This document shows positions 23,725-48,589 of a DNA stretch of 64,000 nt, piece after piece; position 1 is the first letter of the stretch; every line of letters begins with the position of its first letter. The DNA is from Musa acuminata AAA Group (Eukaryota > Streptophyta > Magnoliopsida > Zingiberales > Musaceae), in assembly GCF_036884655.1 (NCBI RefSeq), contig NC_088357.1, forward strand, positions 12,992,001 through 13,056,000. The letters run 5' to 3'. Under the pieces are notes generated by a model. That model did no database searches. It worked only from the letters and a program-made list of their open reading frames with translations, and was not told the DNA's origin. The translations under genes were made by a program, and so were the position numbers.

Positions 23725-24171
23725 TGTCACGGACTTAGGTGGTTTCGCCTAAGTCGTGCGGCACCCTTGCGTGTTCGTCCGCAAAGGTCAGCCTCCCTGA
23801 AGCCTCCCATGGTCCCTTAGGACCCACAAAAAAGAAAACAGGTTAAAGAAAATACCTCACTCGGGATCCACAAGCAAATATTTTCGAAAACACTTTATAG
23901 ACAATGTAAATTACAAACAGACTTTACAAGCTCTGAACAGTTGCACAACAAAGGGTCAAAATGGTCCATTACAGACCAAAAGTCTCTCACAAGTGTCCAC
24001 ATGATACAACCTTTATTTACAATCCTAAAGCGGCCACCAAACCCAACTAAAATGGGACTATTAAGCCTTCAGTTGTCCCTCTACATGCTAGGCAAAGTAT
24101 GAACATACCAAAAGACACGGACATACATAAGCATTACATCAAACATCCTATTGAGAAGTTTATTCGTGACA
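23725..24171 (-). repeat. 5' LTR of the non-autonomous element
   Basis: 447 bp with perfect TGTCACGG/CGTGACA terminal complementarity. It is the partner of 10808-11254. Confidence 0.85.
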
Positions 24172-24566
24172 TAAAGGAGGTGTGTGAGGGAACACTTGTA
24201 AAAGAAGGGTGTAAAGATTCTCTCCTGAACCTGTGAAAAAGAGAATGAGTTGTAATTGTAGTTAATCTTCGCCTATTGAAAAAAGATCGGTAGTGGAAGC
24301 TAGTGGCCTCGAGTGAAGAGGAATCGGGAGTGGATGTAGGTCACGATGACCAAATCACTATAAAACTCGGTTTGCATTTATATTTCATTTTTCATTCTCA
24401 TATTGCAAACCGATTTACTTGCTTACTACTTTCAGTATGCTTACGAATGTGCTTTCAAGTTAAACTCATCTTTCCGATATGAGTTTTCATCAAACAAGAA
24501 TTTTCAAACCATTATTTTTACATAACCACTAATTCATCCCCCCCTAGTGCCGACATAGTTATAACA
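24172..24566 (+). repeat. right part of the interrupted LTR-like repeat
   Basis: Matches 25370-25720 (TCTCTCCTGA, GTCGATGGCCTCGAGTGAAGAGGAATC-type phrases) and ends CACTAATTCATCC...ATAACA. With 9844-10807 it makes one LTR-like unit that the non-autonomous element split. Confidence 0.6.
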
Positions 24567-24778
24567 TTGACCTCCTTTATCCTTTCATAGAAATTTATAG
24601 GAATTTAGGAATATACGATCTCCCTAGATAATTATCCTATGTGTAGTTTTCAATTTTGCGGGTTTTTACATGCCAATCTTTGCATAACGATAAAAAACCT
24701 TTATTTTCTATGGGAAATCTATGGTTTTTGTTTCTGTTCTTCCGTTGTACATGTGATGTCACCCTATATTTCCTAACA
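24567..24778 (+). repeat. truncated LTR 3' end of the copia A/B family
   Basis: About 210 bp, TTGACCTCCTTTATCC to TTTCCTAACA. It is a diverged match to the last part of the element B LTR (TTGACCTCCTTCACC, ATACGATCTCCCTAG, GCCAATCTT, CCGTTGTACATGTGATGTC, CCAACA). It is a fossil fragment without its 5' part. Confidence 0.7.
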
Positions 24779-25720
24779 ATCAACATGCCGATGGATCGGG
24801 TAACGGAGAGGATGATGCGCCGAGGATTCGGACCAAGTGTCGGATGAACTAATGACATGCCGGACAATATAAGATTTATGTCTTGTAATCGTTTATGTGT
24901 TGATCGTCATAGTTTAGGTCTTAATTGAGTTAGTTTTGAGTATAACCATGCTAACTCAATATTAGGCTCATTGAGCCTAAATAAGGGTTGATTTGGGTCT
25001 ATTGGGAGACTCATTCATAGTTGGGTCAGGTAGTGGCACCATCAGACCAAGTGGTGGAATTGCCTATGTGTTGAAACATATGAAATGTATGTTTTTTAGA
25101 AGACCCAACGGGGGTACCGCCTAGACACAGTCTCTCAAACTATGTCAGGCATTGGTACCGCTAATACCCCAAAAATCTAGGGATTTAAATTTTTGACTTC
25201 ATTTCTGAAGTCATTTGGGGTCTATAAATATCTCACTCATTCTTGCTTAATATAGCAAAAAAAAGAGTAGAAAAGGGAAATAATTCTTGAGGATTTAAGT
25301 GTTGTAATCTCTTTTAAAGTGTAAAATCCCTTTGTCCTAGAGTTGGAAGTCTTCTAAGGGATGAGTGATGTCTTTTTAAAAGAGAGGTATAAAGGTTCTC
25401 TCCTGAGCCTATCAAAAGGAGAAAGAGTTGTAAAGATGGTAGTTGATCTTCGTCCGTTGAAAGAAGTTTGATAGTGAAAGTCGATGGCCTCGAGTGAAGA
25501 GGAATCAGGAATGGATGTAGGTCGGGATAATTGAAACACTATAAATTAATTTACATTTACTTTATTCTTTTCATTCATATTATAAACACTATAAACGAAC
25601 ATTTTTAAGTTAAACGTATTTTCGATACGGGTTCGATCGAATGAGTTATCGAATCATTTTAATTTCTTAAAAGCACTAATTCAAATCCTCCTCTCATTTA
25701 GTGTCGCTACTGTCCTAACA
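24779..25720 (+). repeat. second LTR-like repeat copy, 5'-truncated
   Basis: Diverged copy of 10260-10807 plus 24172-24566 in one uninterrupted piece, with TATA-like TCTATAAATA near 25218 and the terminal CACTAATTCA...TCCTAACA. No coding sequence. Confidence 0.6.
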
Positions 25721-26042
25721 GAAAATATATAAAGAATTCTAAAATTAGATTGAGATGTCGAACGATGGAAATTTGGAGATGAACATTTTGTAGGAAAAGT
25801 CCTAACATAAGGAACTCTCCATTTGCTTGTGTGCACCAAATTCAATGCCCCATACGCCGCATAGCCTCCTTCACAAGCAAAAGCCATTGCGACCGCGCCA
25901 TCGTCAACCACTCACCAACCCAGCTCGATAATGAAGAGCATGCTGCGGTAGGGCACTCAAAAGATGGTCTTTTGGGAATCTTGATCCATAAAGGCACTTA
26001 CGTATAGCCTCTTCCTGCTACCAGTCAACTGAAGCTTCCATC

Positions 26043-26080
<38 letters not shown>

Positions 26081-27849
26081 TGCGGTAGGGAAGCTGTTGT
26101 TTGTGATCAGATGATGGAGATGTGCTGGAAATATCTTTCTTGACTTGGGCAAGCTCATGGCAAACATTGGTTCCCATGTCAATTCATGGAAACAGGACAA
26201 CCAACAGGCTTCTTCCTTTTGTAATGGCGTCCATTCGAATTAATCTCTCTCTCTCTCTCTCGAGATCGACTTGTTCCTATGCACAAGCAAGATTCTTGCA
26301 GGTTTGGAGGTTTCCGTTCATGGAGGTCGATTGATGTATCTCATTAATATCATATTTTTTATATTTAAAAAAAATTATATTAAGATTCCTATATAGTTTT
26401 AAAAATAAATAATTTTATTTGTCCATACATAATCAGTCATAAGCGTATAATTTTAATATTCCTTTTATTTTTAATACGTGAAATATTAAAATTATATTTT
26501 AACCGATAAAATCATTAGAAACGGAAGAAATATTAAAATTATCTTTTCATCCATTACTTTTACGTCGATCCAGCATATTGTGTCACGTGTTATATTTTTC
26601 ATTAATGCAATTGACGATGTTAGTACAAATGAGATATTTATTTTATTTTTTGAATTATAAGAATTTTAATATAATTTTTTTAAATATAAAAATTATGATG
26701 TTAATGGCCCCAAATACAAGGGTTAACCCAATATGGAAGACAATGTTGTTGATTTTTTAATGCGTGAAATCTTTAGAATATATTTCTATTTTGGATTTCT
26801 TCTGGGAAGTGACTTTATTTTATTTATTTTTCATCTCTTTCTTAAAAAAACAAAAATAATTTTTTTCAATTAAACTGATTAACTCATTATTGATTTGAAA
26901 TAATATTATAATATTAATATAATTAAAATAATAATAATTTTATATTAGTTTAATAAAAATAAAATTATCACATAAAATTTAAAATATTTATAAAAATATT
27001 TTAAATTAAATAATAAAATTATGTAATGAATCAATACGATCTAAATAATAATGAAAGACCATTGAATTATAATGAATGTTAAAAAAATAAAATAATGATA
27101 TCTTAATCATTGTTTGGCAAAATAATATATACAAATATGAATTATAAATTATATGTTCGAATTATATATTTAAATTAATAAAAATAATAAGTTTCAAAAT
27201 TATATATTTAAGTTAATAAAAATTAGAATGATCATGTAAAAATAACAAAAAAAAGAGTAAAATATTAAGAAAGCATTAAAATGATGTATTAAATTCGTCA
27301 AGAACCGATAAAACTTAAAAACAAACGTATGTTAGGTATAGCCCAACAACAGTGACTGCATTTCATGACATGATGTTGGACAATCACAGTTTTAATATCA
27401 TTTAATTAAGTCTAATAGCATTTATCAAGATTTGAGTCGATAAAATAATTAATTTATTATGTCTAAATTATTGATCCAAAATGCTTCGCTGAGAACCTGA
27501 AGTTGGACAATCACGGAGAGATCGGTAATCCTTACCGAAACGCTAAGAAGACATCTCCATCATGCAAGAACACGGAGAGAGATGCTGAGAAGTGCACAAG
27601 CTGACAGCAACAGCACGCTACGAATGCAGATCATGTAAGCTCATGGCACGGTGCTGCTATGAGACTCGATACAATTTGATATAGATTGGATTAAATTTCC
27701 TAATAACTCGCGATTAAGTCCAAATCATATATCTATCCCTTTTCATTATGTTTGATGTTCAATTAATATCTACGCAATATTATATTCTCTAATTGGTTTG
27801 TGTCTTATATTTGAGTTTAATTTTAGATGTCAAACCTAATCCTGATGTA
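25721..27849. other. AT-rich spacer, no gene seen
   Basis: No protein family recognised. It holds CT microsatellites (about 26046-26078 and 26244-26261) and a very AT-rich stretch (26340-27300). Short ORFs here have no motif. Confidence 0.5.
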
Positions 27850-28440
27850 CGACTTCAGGTTCTTGATGATTCCGAGTCCTATGAAAAGAAAGAAAACAGA
27901 TTTCCCCCACTTTTTTTCCTGATGGTGAATTAACTTTTATATATGTTTGTGATTTGAGTCATAAGACCAAAAATTGGATATTTATGGAGATTAAGAAACA
28001 AAGATGGATCAACCGAGAAATTGCCTTTCACATAGCATATTTGGTGTGCAAATTTGGACTAGTGATGATTCTTTAGACCTATGAAAGGAAAGAAGAAAAG
28101 CCATTTCTTACCTACATAAGATCGTCAAAGAATGCAAGCTCACACCATTTTATGGGAAGCATATTATGATATCTTATTCATATACATAGTACCAAAGATT
28201 GGTGAGCTGAAGTGACGTCAAACTTGGGACTATTGACCCACCAACCAAGAAATTACCTTTCACATAGCAAGTTTTGGTTTGCAACTTTAGATTATTGATG
28301 ATTCTTTAGACCTATGAAAAGAAGAAAAGACATTTCCTTAGCCACATAAGATTGGCAAAGGAAGGATGCAAGCTCACAACATTTTATGGGAAGCATACTA
28401 TATATATATTATATATATATATATAGTACCAAAGACCGGA
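27850..28440. repeat. tandem duplication, period about 232 bp
   Basis: The phrases AACC(G/A)AGAAATT(G/A)CCTTT, GATTCTTTAGACCTATGAAA, CATAAGAT, TTTTATGGGAAGCATA and AGTACCAAAGA occur in the same order from 28011 and again from 28243. A partial third copy (CTTGATGATTCCGAGTCCTATGAAAAG) starts near 27858. No coding frame. The second copy has an expanded (TA)n near 28400-28430. Confidence 0.8.
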
Positions 28441-29470
28441 GTTGAAGTGAACAACTCACCCCATGCTTGATGCCACTGAAGAGGTCAATCCCTATTGGGT
28501 AACCCAACGTGCTCTGGTCCCTCTTTTTCTTTCTCATAGGAAGAAGGACCATAACACTATCACGATAAGATTGTCTAGCTGAGGTGGATGATGAGAGCTG
28601 ATCTGATCCGATTTCTTTGTATAAAACATGTTATAAACTTTTCGAGAGTAGCATGATGAATTTTTCTGAATCAAAATAAACGTAAAATAGATAACGGGAC
28701 ACGGTTCAACAACAAGGCAAGCATGTAAAATCCATAAATAATCTTCTAACAAAATTTTCAAGCCAATGAGCAGCTATATTGCCTTCCGTGACGGACCATA
28801 TAATTCTAAAAGGAGAAATTTGCATATTAAGATTATGAACAAAGCTGAATTCGTTCTTGTCAAGCCTTCATTGATTGCATCAGGTTCAAAAGGTTGACCA
28901 CCATTGCACAAAGAAAACCCACAGCTAGCAAAAATACAAAACCTAAAACTCATCTGTCCCTTAATACAAAACCAATACCTGCAATACTTTACATATCGCA
29001 AGATCCATCACAATTTAATACTTCCCTCGGTTCTTCAGAAGAAGAAGGCAACAAGATAGTCGCATGCATATCAACGAAGAACTCCAGAAGAAACAGCTAA
29101 TTTTATTAAATACGATTACGGTCTTGCAAATCCACCACAGGCCAATGAGCTTTCACAGCACACAGATCACACACTCACTACAAATCATGATACCTAATCA
29201 TCGTTAGTCTGCATGCACTTACTATGGCAGAATGTAAACCTTTAATGACATATAACATGAGTACTTATTCAACAATCAAAAGTACAAAGCCCCTCGTACA
29301 CATTCATTTGCCTGTCATGATTTAGCTGCATGAACAGCACTAACAATACAATTCAATCATAAGAAGAAAAACGATTTAAAAATGCACACTACCATCCCAA
29401 ACCTAAAAATAGCTTGCAAAAATCTTCCCAGGCTGATTATGATACATTGACATGGTACAGGAAAGGATAT
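28441..29470. other. 3' flank of the TOL gene, no gene seen
   Basis: No protein-coding signal. The part next to 29470 should hold the TOL 3' UTR, transcribed toward lower coordinates. I see no decisive poly(A) signal to fix its end. Confidence 0.45.
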
Positions 29471-42964
<13,494 letters not shown>

Positions 42965-43000
42965 CGCTCCGAGCCTCTCCCCGACCCAAAAAGAATCCGA

Positions 43001-43352
43001 AGAACGCGAACACTAACAAAAAAAAAAAAAAATCAAATCTTTTGCTCTTCCCGACCCCTAATCTTAGACCTCCGGTGGATTCCCCTCCTTGATTTCCGCC
43101 ATTAAAGCCAACGAAACGGAGACGAAAGAACGAGAGATGGGATTCCCCAGGAATTACTACAGCGGTCCCGACCCCTGAAGTAATTAACACCCCCGCCCGC
43201 CCCTCTTATAGAACGCGAACACTAACTAAAAAAAAAAATCAAATCTTCCCGACCCCTAATCTTACACCTCCGGCGGCTTCCCCCCGTTAATTTCCGCCAT
43301 TAAAGCCAACGAAACGTCGACGAAAGAACGAGAGATGGATTCCCCAGGAACC
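43001..43352. repeat. tandem duplication in the TOL 5' flank
   Basis: About 145 bp (AGAACGCGAACACTAAC, A-run, CCCGACCCCTAATCTTA, ATTTCCGCCATTAAAGCC, GAACGAGAGATGG, ATTCCCCAGGAA) is present at 43001-43152 and again at 43210-43350, period about 209 bp. It starts about 37 bp upstream of the TOL ATG, so it lies in the 5' UTR or core promoter. Confidence 0.85.
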
Positions 43353-43364
43353 GCAGTGGTCCGT

Positions 43365-44733
43365 TTAGACAGGCATTCACTCTGAAATGCTCCCCTCCAA
43401 TAATTTCAAGGACCCAATTTTGATCGGAGAATCTGTGCCTCACTTATTCATCGAGTTCACATAAATGGACAGCTAAGATTTGGTTCTAAGATAAAACAAA
43501 GAAGATATACTTGCATAGGATCATTAACAACTTTCATGGTTCACTGTATTCCGGTAGTGGATAACGCCATGCTTTTCCTACTCGCTTATATTAACGTAAT
43601 TGTATACCCGACTTGTCGCTTGTTAATATTCTGGGACCCACTTGTGGAGCTATTGATGGTGCGGGTAAGTACACGTTTTTGATATCTGGGCCAAGTTTCA
43701 CCGATTGGAGAGGGGAGACGGTAACCAACAAAGCAGGAAAAGCGTGGGCGGCAGCGGTATTTTGTGACATTGGCTTCATCAGTATCGCTATAGCTCAGTC
43801 TTATCCGATTAGTATTATACCGGCACAATGGACGCCATTGAAAGCCGATATAATTTTTGAGTTACGAATTGAACCGGTATACCGCACACCGAAACCGTTA
43901 CAATGTTCTGATTGCAAGTCCAATTCGACTTTGAAGGTTGTGATAGAGTAAGCAATCAGTGGATTCCAGAATTCAATTCGTGATGGTCGCAATCAAATCA
44001 TGCGACTTTGACGCCAGTTCAGGGAATGATGATGATGATTGCCATGGTCAACATCGACGTCAAATTTTGACTTCAGTGCATACTCCACATTTTGGCAGCA
44101 TTCAACCTTCTTATCTACTTCACCAACTTCTCCTATCTAGATTTGAATAATGACTTCATAATTTATAAGAAAATATCTTTTTTTTCCCACTCCATTTGGA
44201 TTATCACAGCCTTAGATTGTGTATACTGATTATTCTTAGATTCGTGTTTATTGGAGTTTAGTAAAAATGGCGGCATTCAATCTCATACACTCTTATCTAA
44301 TTCTGGATGATCAAAAATATGCATAGTAAAGTTAGGGTTGTAAGTTTTCTTTTTTCTATTTTTGACTTTAATTAAAATATAATTAATGAAAGAATGAGAT
44401 ACTTGGAGGATAAGGAATTCAAATATAAAAAGAGACTTTACCCTATTCTCATATAACAAGTGCTTTTCTTGTTAGATTCAAAGCAATGGAGATGAATTTT
44501 CTTCAGAATTTATGTGAGAAAATATTAATTATCAGTGTTCTGTTTCAGTCAATTTATTATCAGTGCTGTTTCATGGTTGTTTCTGTGAGACTTTGGACTT
44601 TGTTTCAGGAATTTGCTTATATTTAATAAGCATGTTGTATCATGTTTCCATTAAATTCTTCAGGTCTGGTTTAGCTCAACAGAGAACTTGGTTATCTTTA
44701 GCTGCACCTTGTATCAGGATTATGCTTTGTTTT

Positions 44734-44794
<61 letters not shown>

Positions 44795-45824
44795 GATTGA
44801 TTGAGCCTTTTACCTGATATATGAGAAGAGAGAAACTTGCATCAAGTTCTTGACTCTGTCCTCTTAAAGTACAGCAGGAGACTCCCAGTATTTATATCAA
44901 CATGAAGTGGATGAGAAACTCTGATCATGTGCACCCTCCATGAGCAGCAAGGAAAGCTAGTTTTAGAAGCATCATAAAGATGCTTATCATCTTCTACAAT
45001 CATCAGGATTGCAGTTAGAATGAGACATGGAAATTTATCTTTAGCTGCATCCCGGAATTCAACTTCTCTGTAGCTGAAACATTAATCTGTTGAATTCTGT
45101 ACTTAATAGATAAGAGGAGGAGGAGGATTTACCTTCTATTTAATTCCTGACTTTGTTCTCTCCTAATTGCAGTAGAATTCGGACAATCCATATTCCACAT
45201 CAAATAAATATGTTTTGTAAAACATCTGTGTCAGTTTAATTATTTAATTGTTTAAGAAAACACTTTCACGTTGGGAGAGAATAAGAAAACATTTTGCTCT
45301 CTCTCTCTCTCTCTCTCAAGTTCTTCTTTAGACGGAAATTTAGAATAATAAATTTTATTAGTTTTGAACAAGGATTATAATTGTTCTTCCTTCGGACATA
45401 TTTACATTAAGATGATCATTTTTGTCTAATTTTGAGATCTTAAACAAGCCAATAATTTCAAGAGCAAATTGTTCTCCAGCATTTAAAAAATTAATAAGAA
45501 AACAATATGTTTACTAACATGATTTTTTACTTTAAGCTCGAGCTGCATTCTTGAAAGTCGTTGCTGTTCTTCAGTTCTTCACTGCATATTTTAGGGAAAG
45601 AGAGAATAAATGTCTAACAAAACTACCAACTGATCATATAAACCATCGCTTTTAGTCTTGAGATATAACAACAGAGGGCGTGTAAGACACATGATGTAAA
45701 CATACTGAATAGTGATTACCTGTACATTCATCTGGGTTGCAATGCAGTGACTACTGTGGTGGCTTCAAGTCTGCCAATCCTGGAGACCAGCTCATTCTTC
45801 CGAATCACACACACGCACAGACAC
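43365..45824. other. spacer between TOL and MIR164, no gene recognised
   Basis: One open frame at 43613-43951 (112 codons, plus) has no motif I know and no visible homologue, so I do not call it a gene. A (TA)n microsatellite lies at 44738-44791 and a (CT)n run at about 45297-45316. The left part should include the TOL promoter, and the right part should lie within or 3' of the primary transcript of MIR164. Confidence 0.4.
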
Positions 45825-45950
45825 CATAAGATTGGCTGTGCATGGTGGAGAAGATGGGCCCATGAAGAACCAGCAGAGTCTTCACCAGGAGAAGGATGTG
45901 TGCATGGAATGCACGTGCCCTGCTTCTCCACCCTGAACAACCCATCCAAG
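45825..45950 (-). ncRNA. MIR164: MIR164 precursor hairpin
   Basis: On the minus strand, 45930-45910 reads as the 21-nt plant miR164 (starts TGGAGAAGCAGGGC, ends ACGTGCA). The other arm, 45864-45844, begins CATGGGCCCATC and ends TTCTCCACC. It pairs with the first arm over about 17 of 21 positions with a 2-nt 3' overhang, as expected of the star strand. The stem continues below with GATGGGTTGT (45946-45937) against ACAGCCAATC (45839-45830), one mismatch. The loop is about 45 nt. Known role: miR164 guides cleavage of NAC-family mRNAs (CUC, NAC1, ORE1 types) in boundary formation, root branching and senescence. Short ORFs overlapping it on both strands are not genes. A NAC target site would not have the second pairing arm. 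Confidence 0.93.
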
Positions 45951-46680
45951 CAACTCTGCGACTGGCGAAGCATGCATACCTCTCCTCCCATCTCTGGCTC
46001 ACTATCTGAAGAGACTTGTATTAGTCTTCGGTGAAGCAGTTGTAATAATGCTGGGAGAGGTGGCATGGAAGACACCATCATTAGGATTGCGGAGTGCGTG
46101 GGAGACAACAAGGAGGGGACCTTTCAGCCACCCCAATCCATCTGTGGTAGTAATGATAGCAGTCATAGTGGGTGGAGACTTGGCTGCGTTGAACTCGCAG
46201 CGAACCGCTGACCAGCATTGTCAGCTTCTCAACCATGACATGGAAGAGTGGAAGTACACAGTTGAATCAACCTTGACTTGCGTGACTTTGAACGGTGGTA
46301 GTGGTCAGTCGAATCCAAACTGATTCTACGGGGTGAACTATTGAGATTAATCAAATTGTTATCTCTTGGGTGAAACTCGGACGAGACTGAATCGAAATTA
46401 TATTGATAGCAAATTTATGAAGTATATAAACTCCCTTGAGGATGGAGACAACTATGACCAAAATGTTAACGGAAGGGTTGACTAGGATCGCAAAAATATT
46501 TCTAGACTTTTTGGTGGATTAGAAGTAGATATTTGAACGTGGAAGATGAATCTTACTGAATTACTTCGAAACTATCCAATCAGAAGCTTTTCGACCTCTC
46601 TTCGTTATCACAATGAGCTTATCCACGGTTATCAACAAATGAAAAGGCGAAAATAAAATTTAAAAATCATCAATGACAAC
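45951..46680 (-). other. upstream region of MIR164, no other gene seen
   Basis: Should contain the MIR164 promoter and 5' part of the primary transcript. I cannot place a TATA box with confidence. ORFs of up to 127 codons that overlap the hairpin or lie here have no recognisable motif. Confidence 0.4.
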
Positions 46681-46968
46681 TAAAGAGAAATTAAATAAGA
46701 AATTTATATTAAAAATATATCTCTATGCTTAAATCAATATTTTTTAATATGACTTTAGACATTCCATACATATAATAAGCGTTTGATCAATGATACAAAT
46801 ATTTTTGGTTTAAAGGTAAAAGATATTAGAGTTAATAATTGAATGAAAAATTATCTAACTAGAAAAAACAAAGAGAAAATAAAAAAATGAGATAATATTT
46901 AGATGCTTAAAAGTTCATAAAAATATAAAAAATCTCTAAAATAGAAAATCAGTAGCATATGTCCACGA
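46681..46968. repeat. AT-rich tandem array, left part (before copia C)
   Basis: Phrases such as AAACAAAGAGAAAATAAAAAAATGA, ATGCTTAAAAGTTCATAAAAATATAAAA and AGAAAATCAGTAGCATATGTC also occur in the monomers at 57344-58390. The array is therefore continuous across copia element C once that is removed. Confidence 0.65.
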
Positions 46969-48572
46969 TGCTAATCATATATGCCCTGCAAGCCAATCAC
47001 ATGAGTGATGGCACATGTGACTTGACACGTAGTTTTTTTTTTATTATTTGATATTTTATCACTTTATATTGCATGTTGCTTGAATATATTGTGATATTCA
47101 TGGATCTGTGCAATGAGAATCGGATCATGATGAGATCACGATAATGAGACCGATTCGCCTTTATACATATATCATAAATAATCTTAGTCATATGTTACTT
47201 GAAAGGGATATCGAGATAACTAGATAGACTAGTATACTATATACTCATTTATATAATGGATATAGCTGGTCTCATAGCTGCTCGTATGGGGATACTAGGG
47301 ATACAGTTCAGGTGCTCATTGGAGAATGAGTTCATTGATTGATCAACTTACAGAATGCTGGATGGTTGATGATATCTTGTTGTCAGATAGCAATTTCGTA
47401 ATTCCAATGGTTTATCTGGTCCTTAGACTTGAGACACCAAGGATGTCCTATATGAGTATTCCACTCTTTGATACCGGACTTATATGTCTAGAGGTTCTAG
47501 ATCTAGCACAACCGATCATCGATAGTGGTAACCAACCTTACAAGGACTATTGAGTGTCGATAGAGGATCATCCACACTCGGTGTCATGAGAGAAATATCT
47601 CATATGTTCTTGCTCAGACAAATCCCTAGCTAGGGTCATTTGATTGAGAGAGAAATAGTTCTCTAGGAGAATCCAATTAGAGAGAGACTCAAGTAGAAAC
47701 CATATAGGTCTAACAGCACCATACCTGGTATACGATCTTTGGGATATTAGATGAATGAAGGTATATAGGTATATGGTAACTAAGGATAGATAGGTCCAAT
47801 GGATTGGATTCCCCTGATTCGTTTGGGGACTAAGGCGTAGTGGCCTAATACGTCCACAATCAATGAGTCGAGTGAATTATTATGAAGATAATAATTCAAT
47901 GAGCCAGAAGGAGTTCTGATAGGTATGACTCACAACCAACTCGATATTGGGCCTAGAGGGTCACACACATATAGTAGGCGTTGCGATGAGTAGAGGTTCA
48001 GATATAAGATATCAATCGGAGCCCCTATCTAATTGGATATTCAATAAGCTCATGAATTATTAGATCCTATGGATAAGATCCAATAAAAGCCAATGATAAA
48101 TTATTGGATAAAGATCCACTAATCTAAGAGGATTGGGTAATTGAATGGAGATCTAATACCCAATAGGGTAGGATCCATTGTTATGTTGATATGGGACCTC
48201 TATAAATCGGAGGGAACCAATGGTTCATAGGTTAGAGCCTCTTTTAATTATCACCTCCTATTCTTCTCTCCCCTTCTCTTCCTTAGATATTAAGCCTAGA
48301 GACTTGAGGAGTATTATCGTAGCCATGCTGTGTTGATCACTGCTAAAGATGAGGTTGCTTTACCTCCTTCACCCTCTCCTAGAGATCTGCAAGGATTCAG
48401 AGATATACGATTTCCCTAGATAACACAATTTTTAATATTTGTAGTTTTAAGTTTCACAGATTTTACGCACCAATCTTCGCATGATGACGAACATATCTTT
48501 GGAATTTTTTTGGGATTTTGTTTTAATATTCATCCACTACGCATGTGATGTCGTCCCCTAGATTTCTCTACA
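46969..48572 (+). repeat. 5' LTR of copia element C
   Basis: Begins TGCTAATCATATATGCCC and ends GATTTCTCTACA. TATA-like TATAAATCGG at 48201-48210. It is longer than the A/B LTRs because it keeps a block (about 48025-48165, GGATATTCAATAAG ... GATCCACTAATCTAAG) that is absent from A and B but present in the solo LTR and the 3' LTR. Confidence 0.88.
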
Positions 48573-48573
48573 A

Positions 48574-48589
48574 TGGTATCAGAGCCAGG
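48574..48589 (+). other. primer binding site of copia element C
   Basis: TGGTATCAGAGCCAGG, unchanged although the rest of the element is decayed. Confidence 0.9.

Larger units (their letters stand above)
10808..24171 (-). mobile_element. non-autonomous LTR retroelement (no coding capacity), split by copia B
   Basis: Two 447-bp direct repeats (10808-11254 and 23725-24171) have TGTCACGG...CGTGA(C/T)A ends. In minus-strand orientation a primer site TGGTATCAGAG lies just inside the right-hand repeat, and a purine-rich TGAGGGAGAA lies just before the left one, so the element reads right to left. The internal part without copia B is about 3.7 kb and has no gag or pol similarity. The LTRs differ by roughly 10% by eye, so it is older than A and B. 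Flanks CTAAG and TAAAG are only an imperfect target duplication. A related copy is in TOL intron 1 (38047-42480). Confidence 0.8.

Noticed and set aside
26018..26334. ORFs around the CT microsatellites
   Set aside because: Arg-Glu or Leu-Ser runs come from the microsatellite itself. No exon signals or homology are visible.
44785..44810. TTTGGATTGATTGAGCC as a possible miR159/319-like site
   Set aside because: It only matches the first ten bases of miR159, has no hairpin partner nearby and lies at the end of a (TA)n tract.
45728..46111. 127-codon minus-strand ORF and 95-codon plus-strand ORF
   Set aside because: Both cover the MIR164 hairpin. The RNA structure explains the sequence and neither ORF has a motif.
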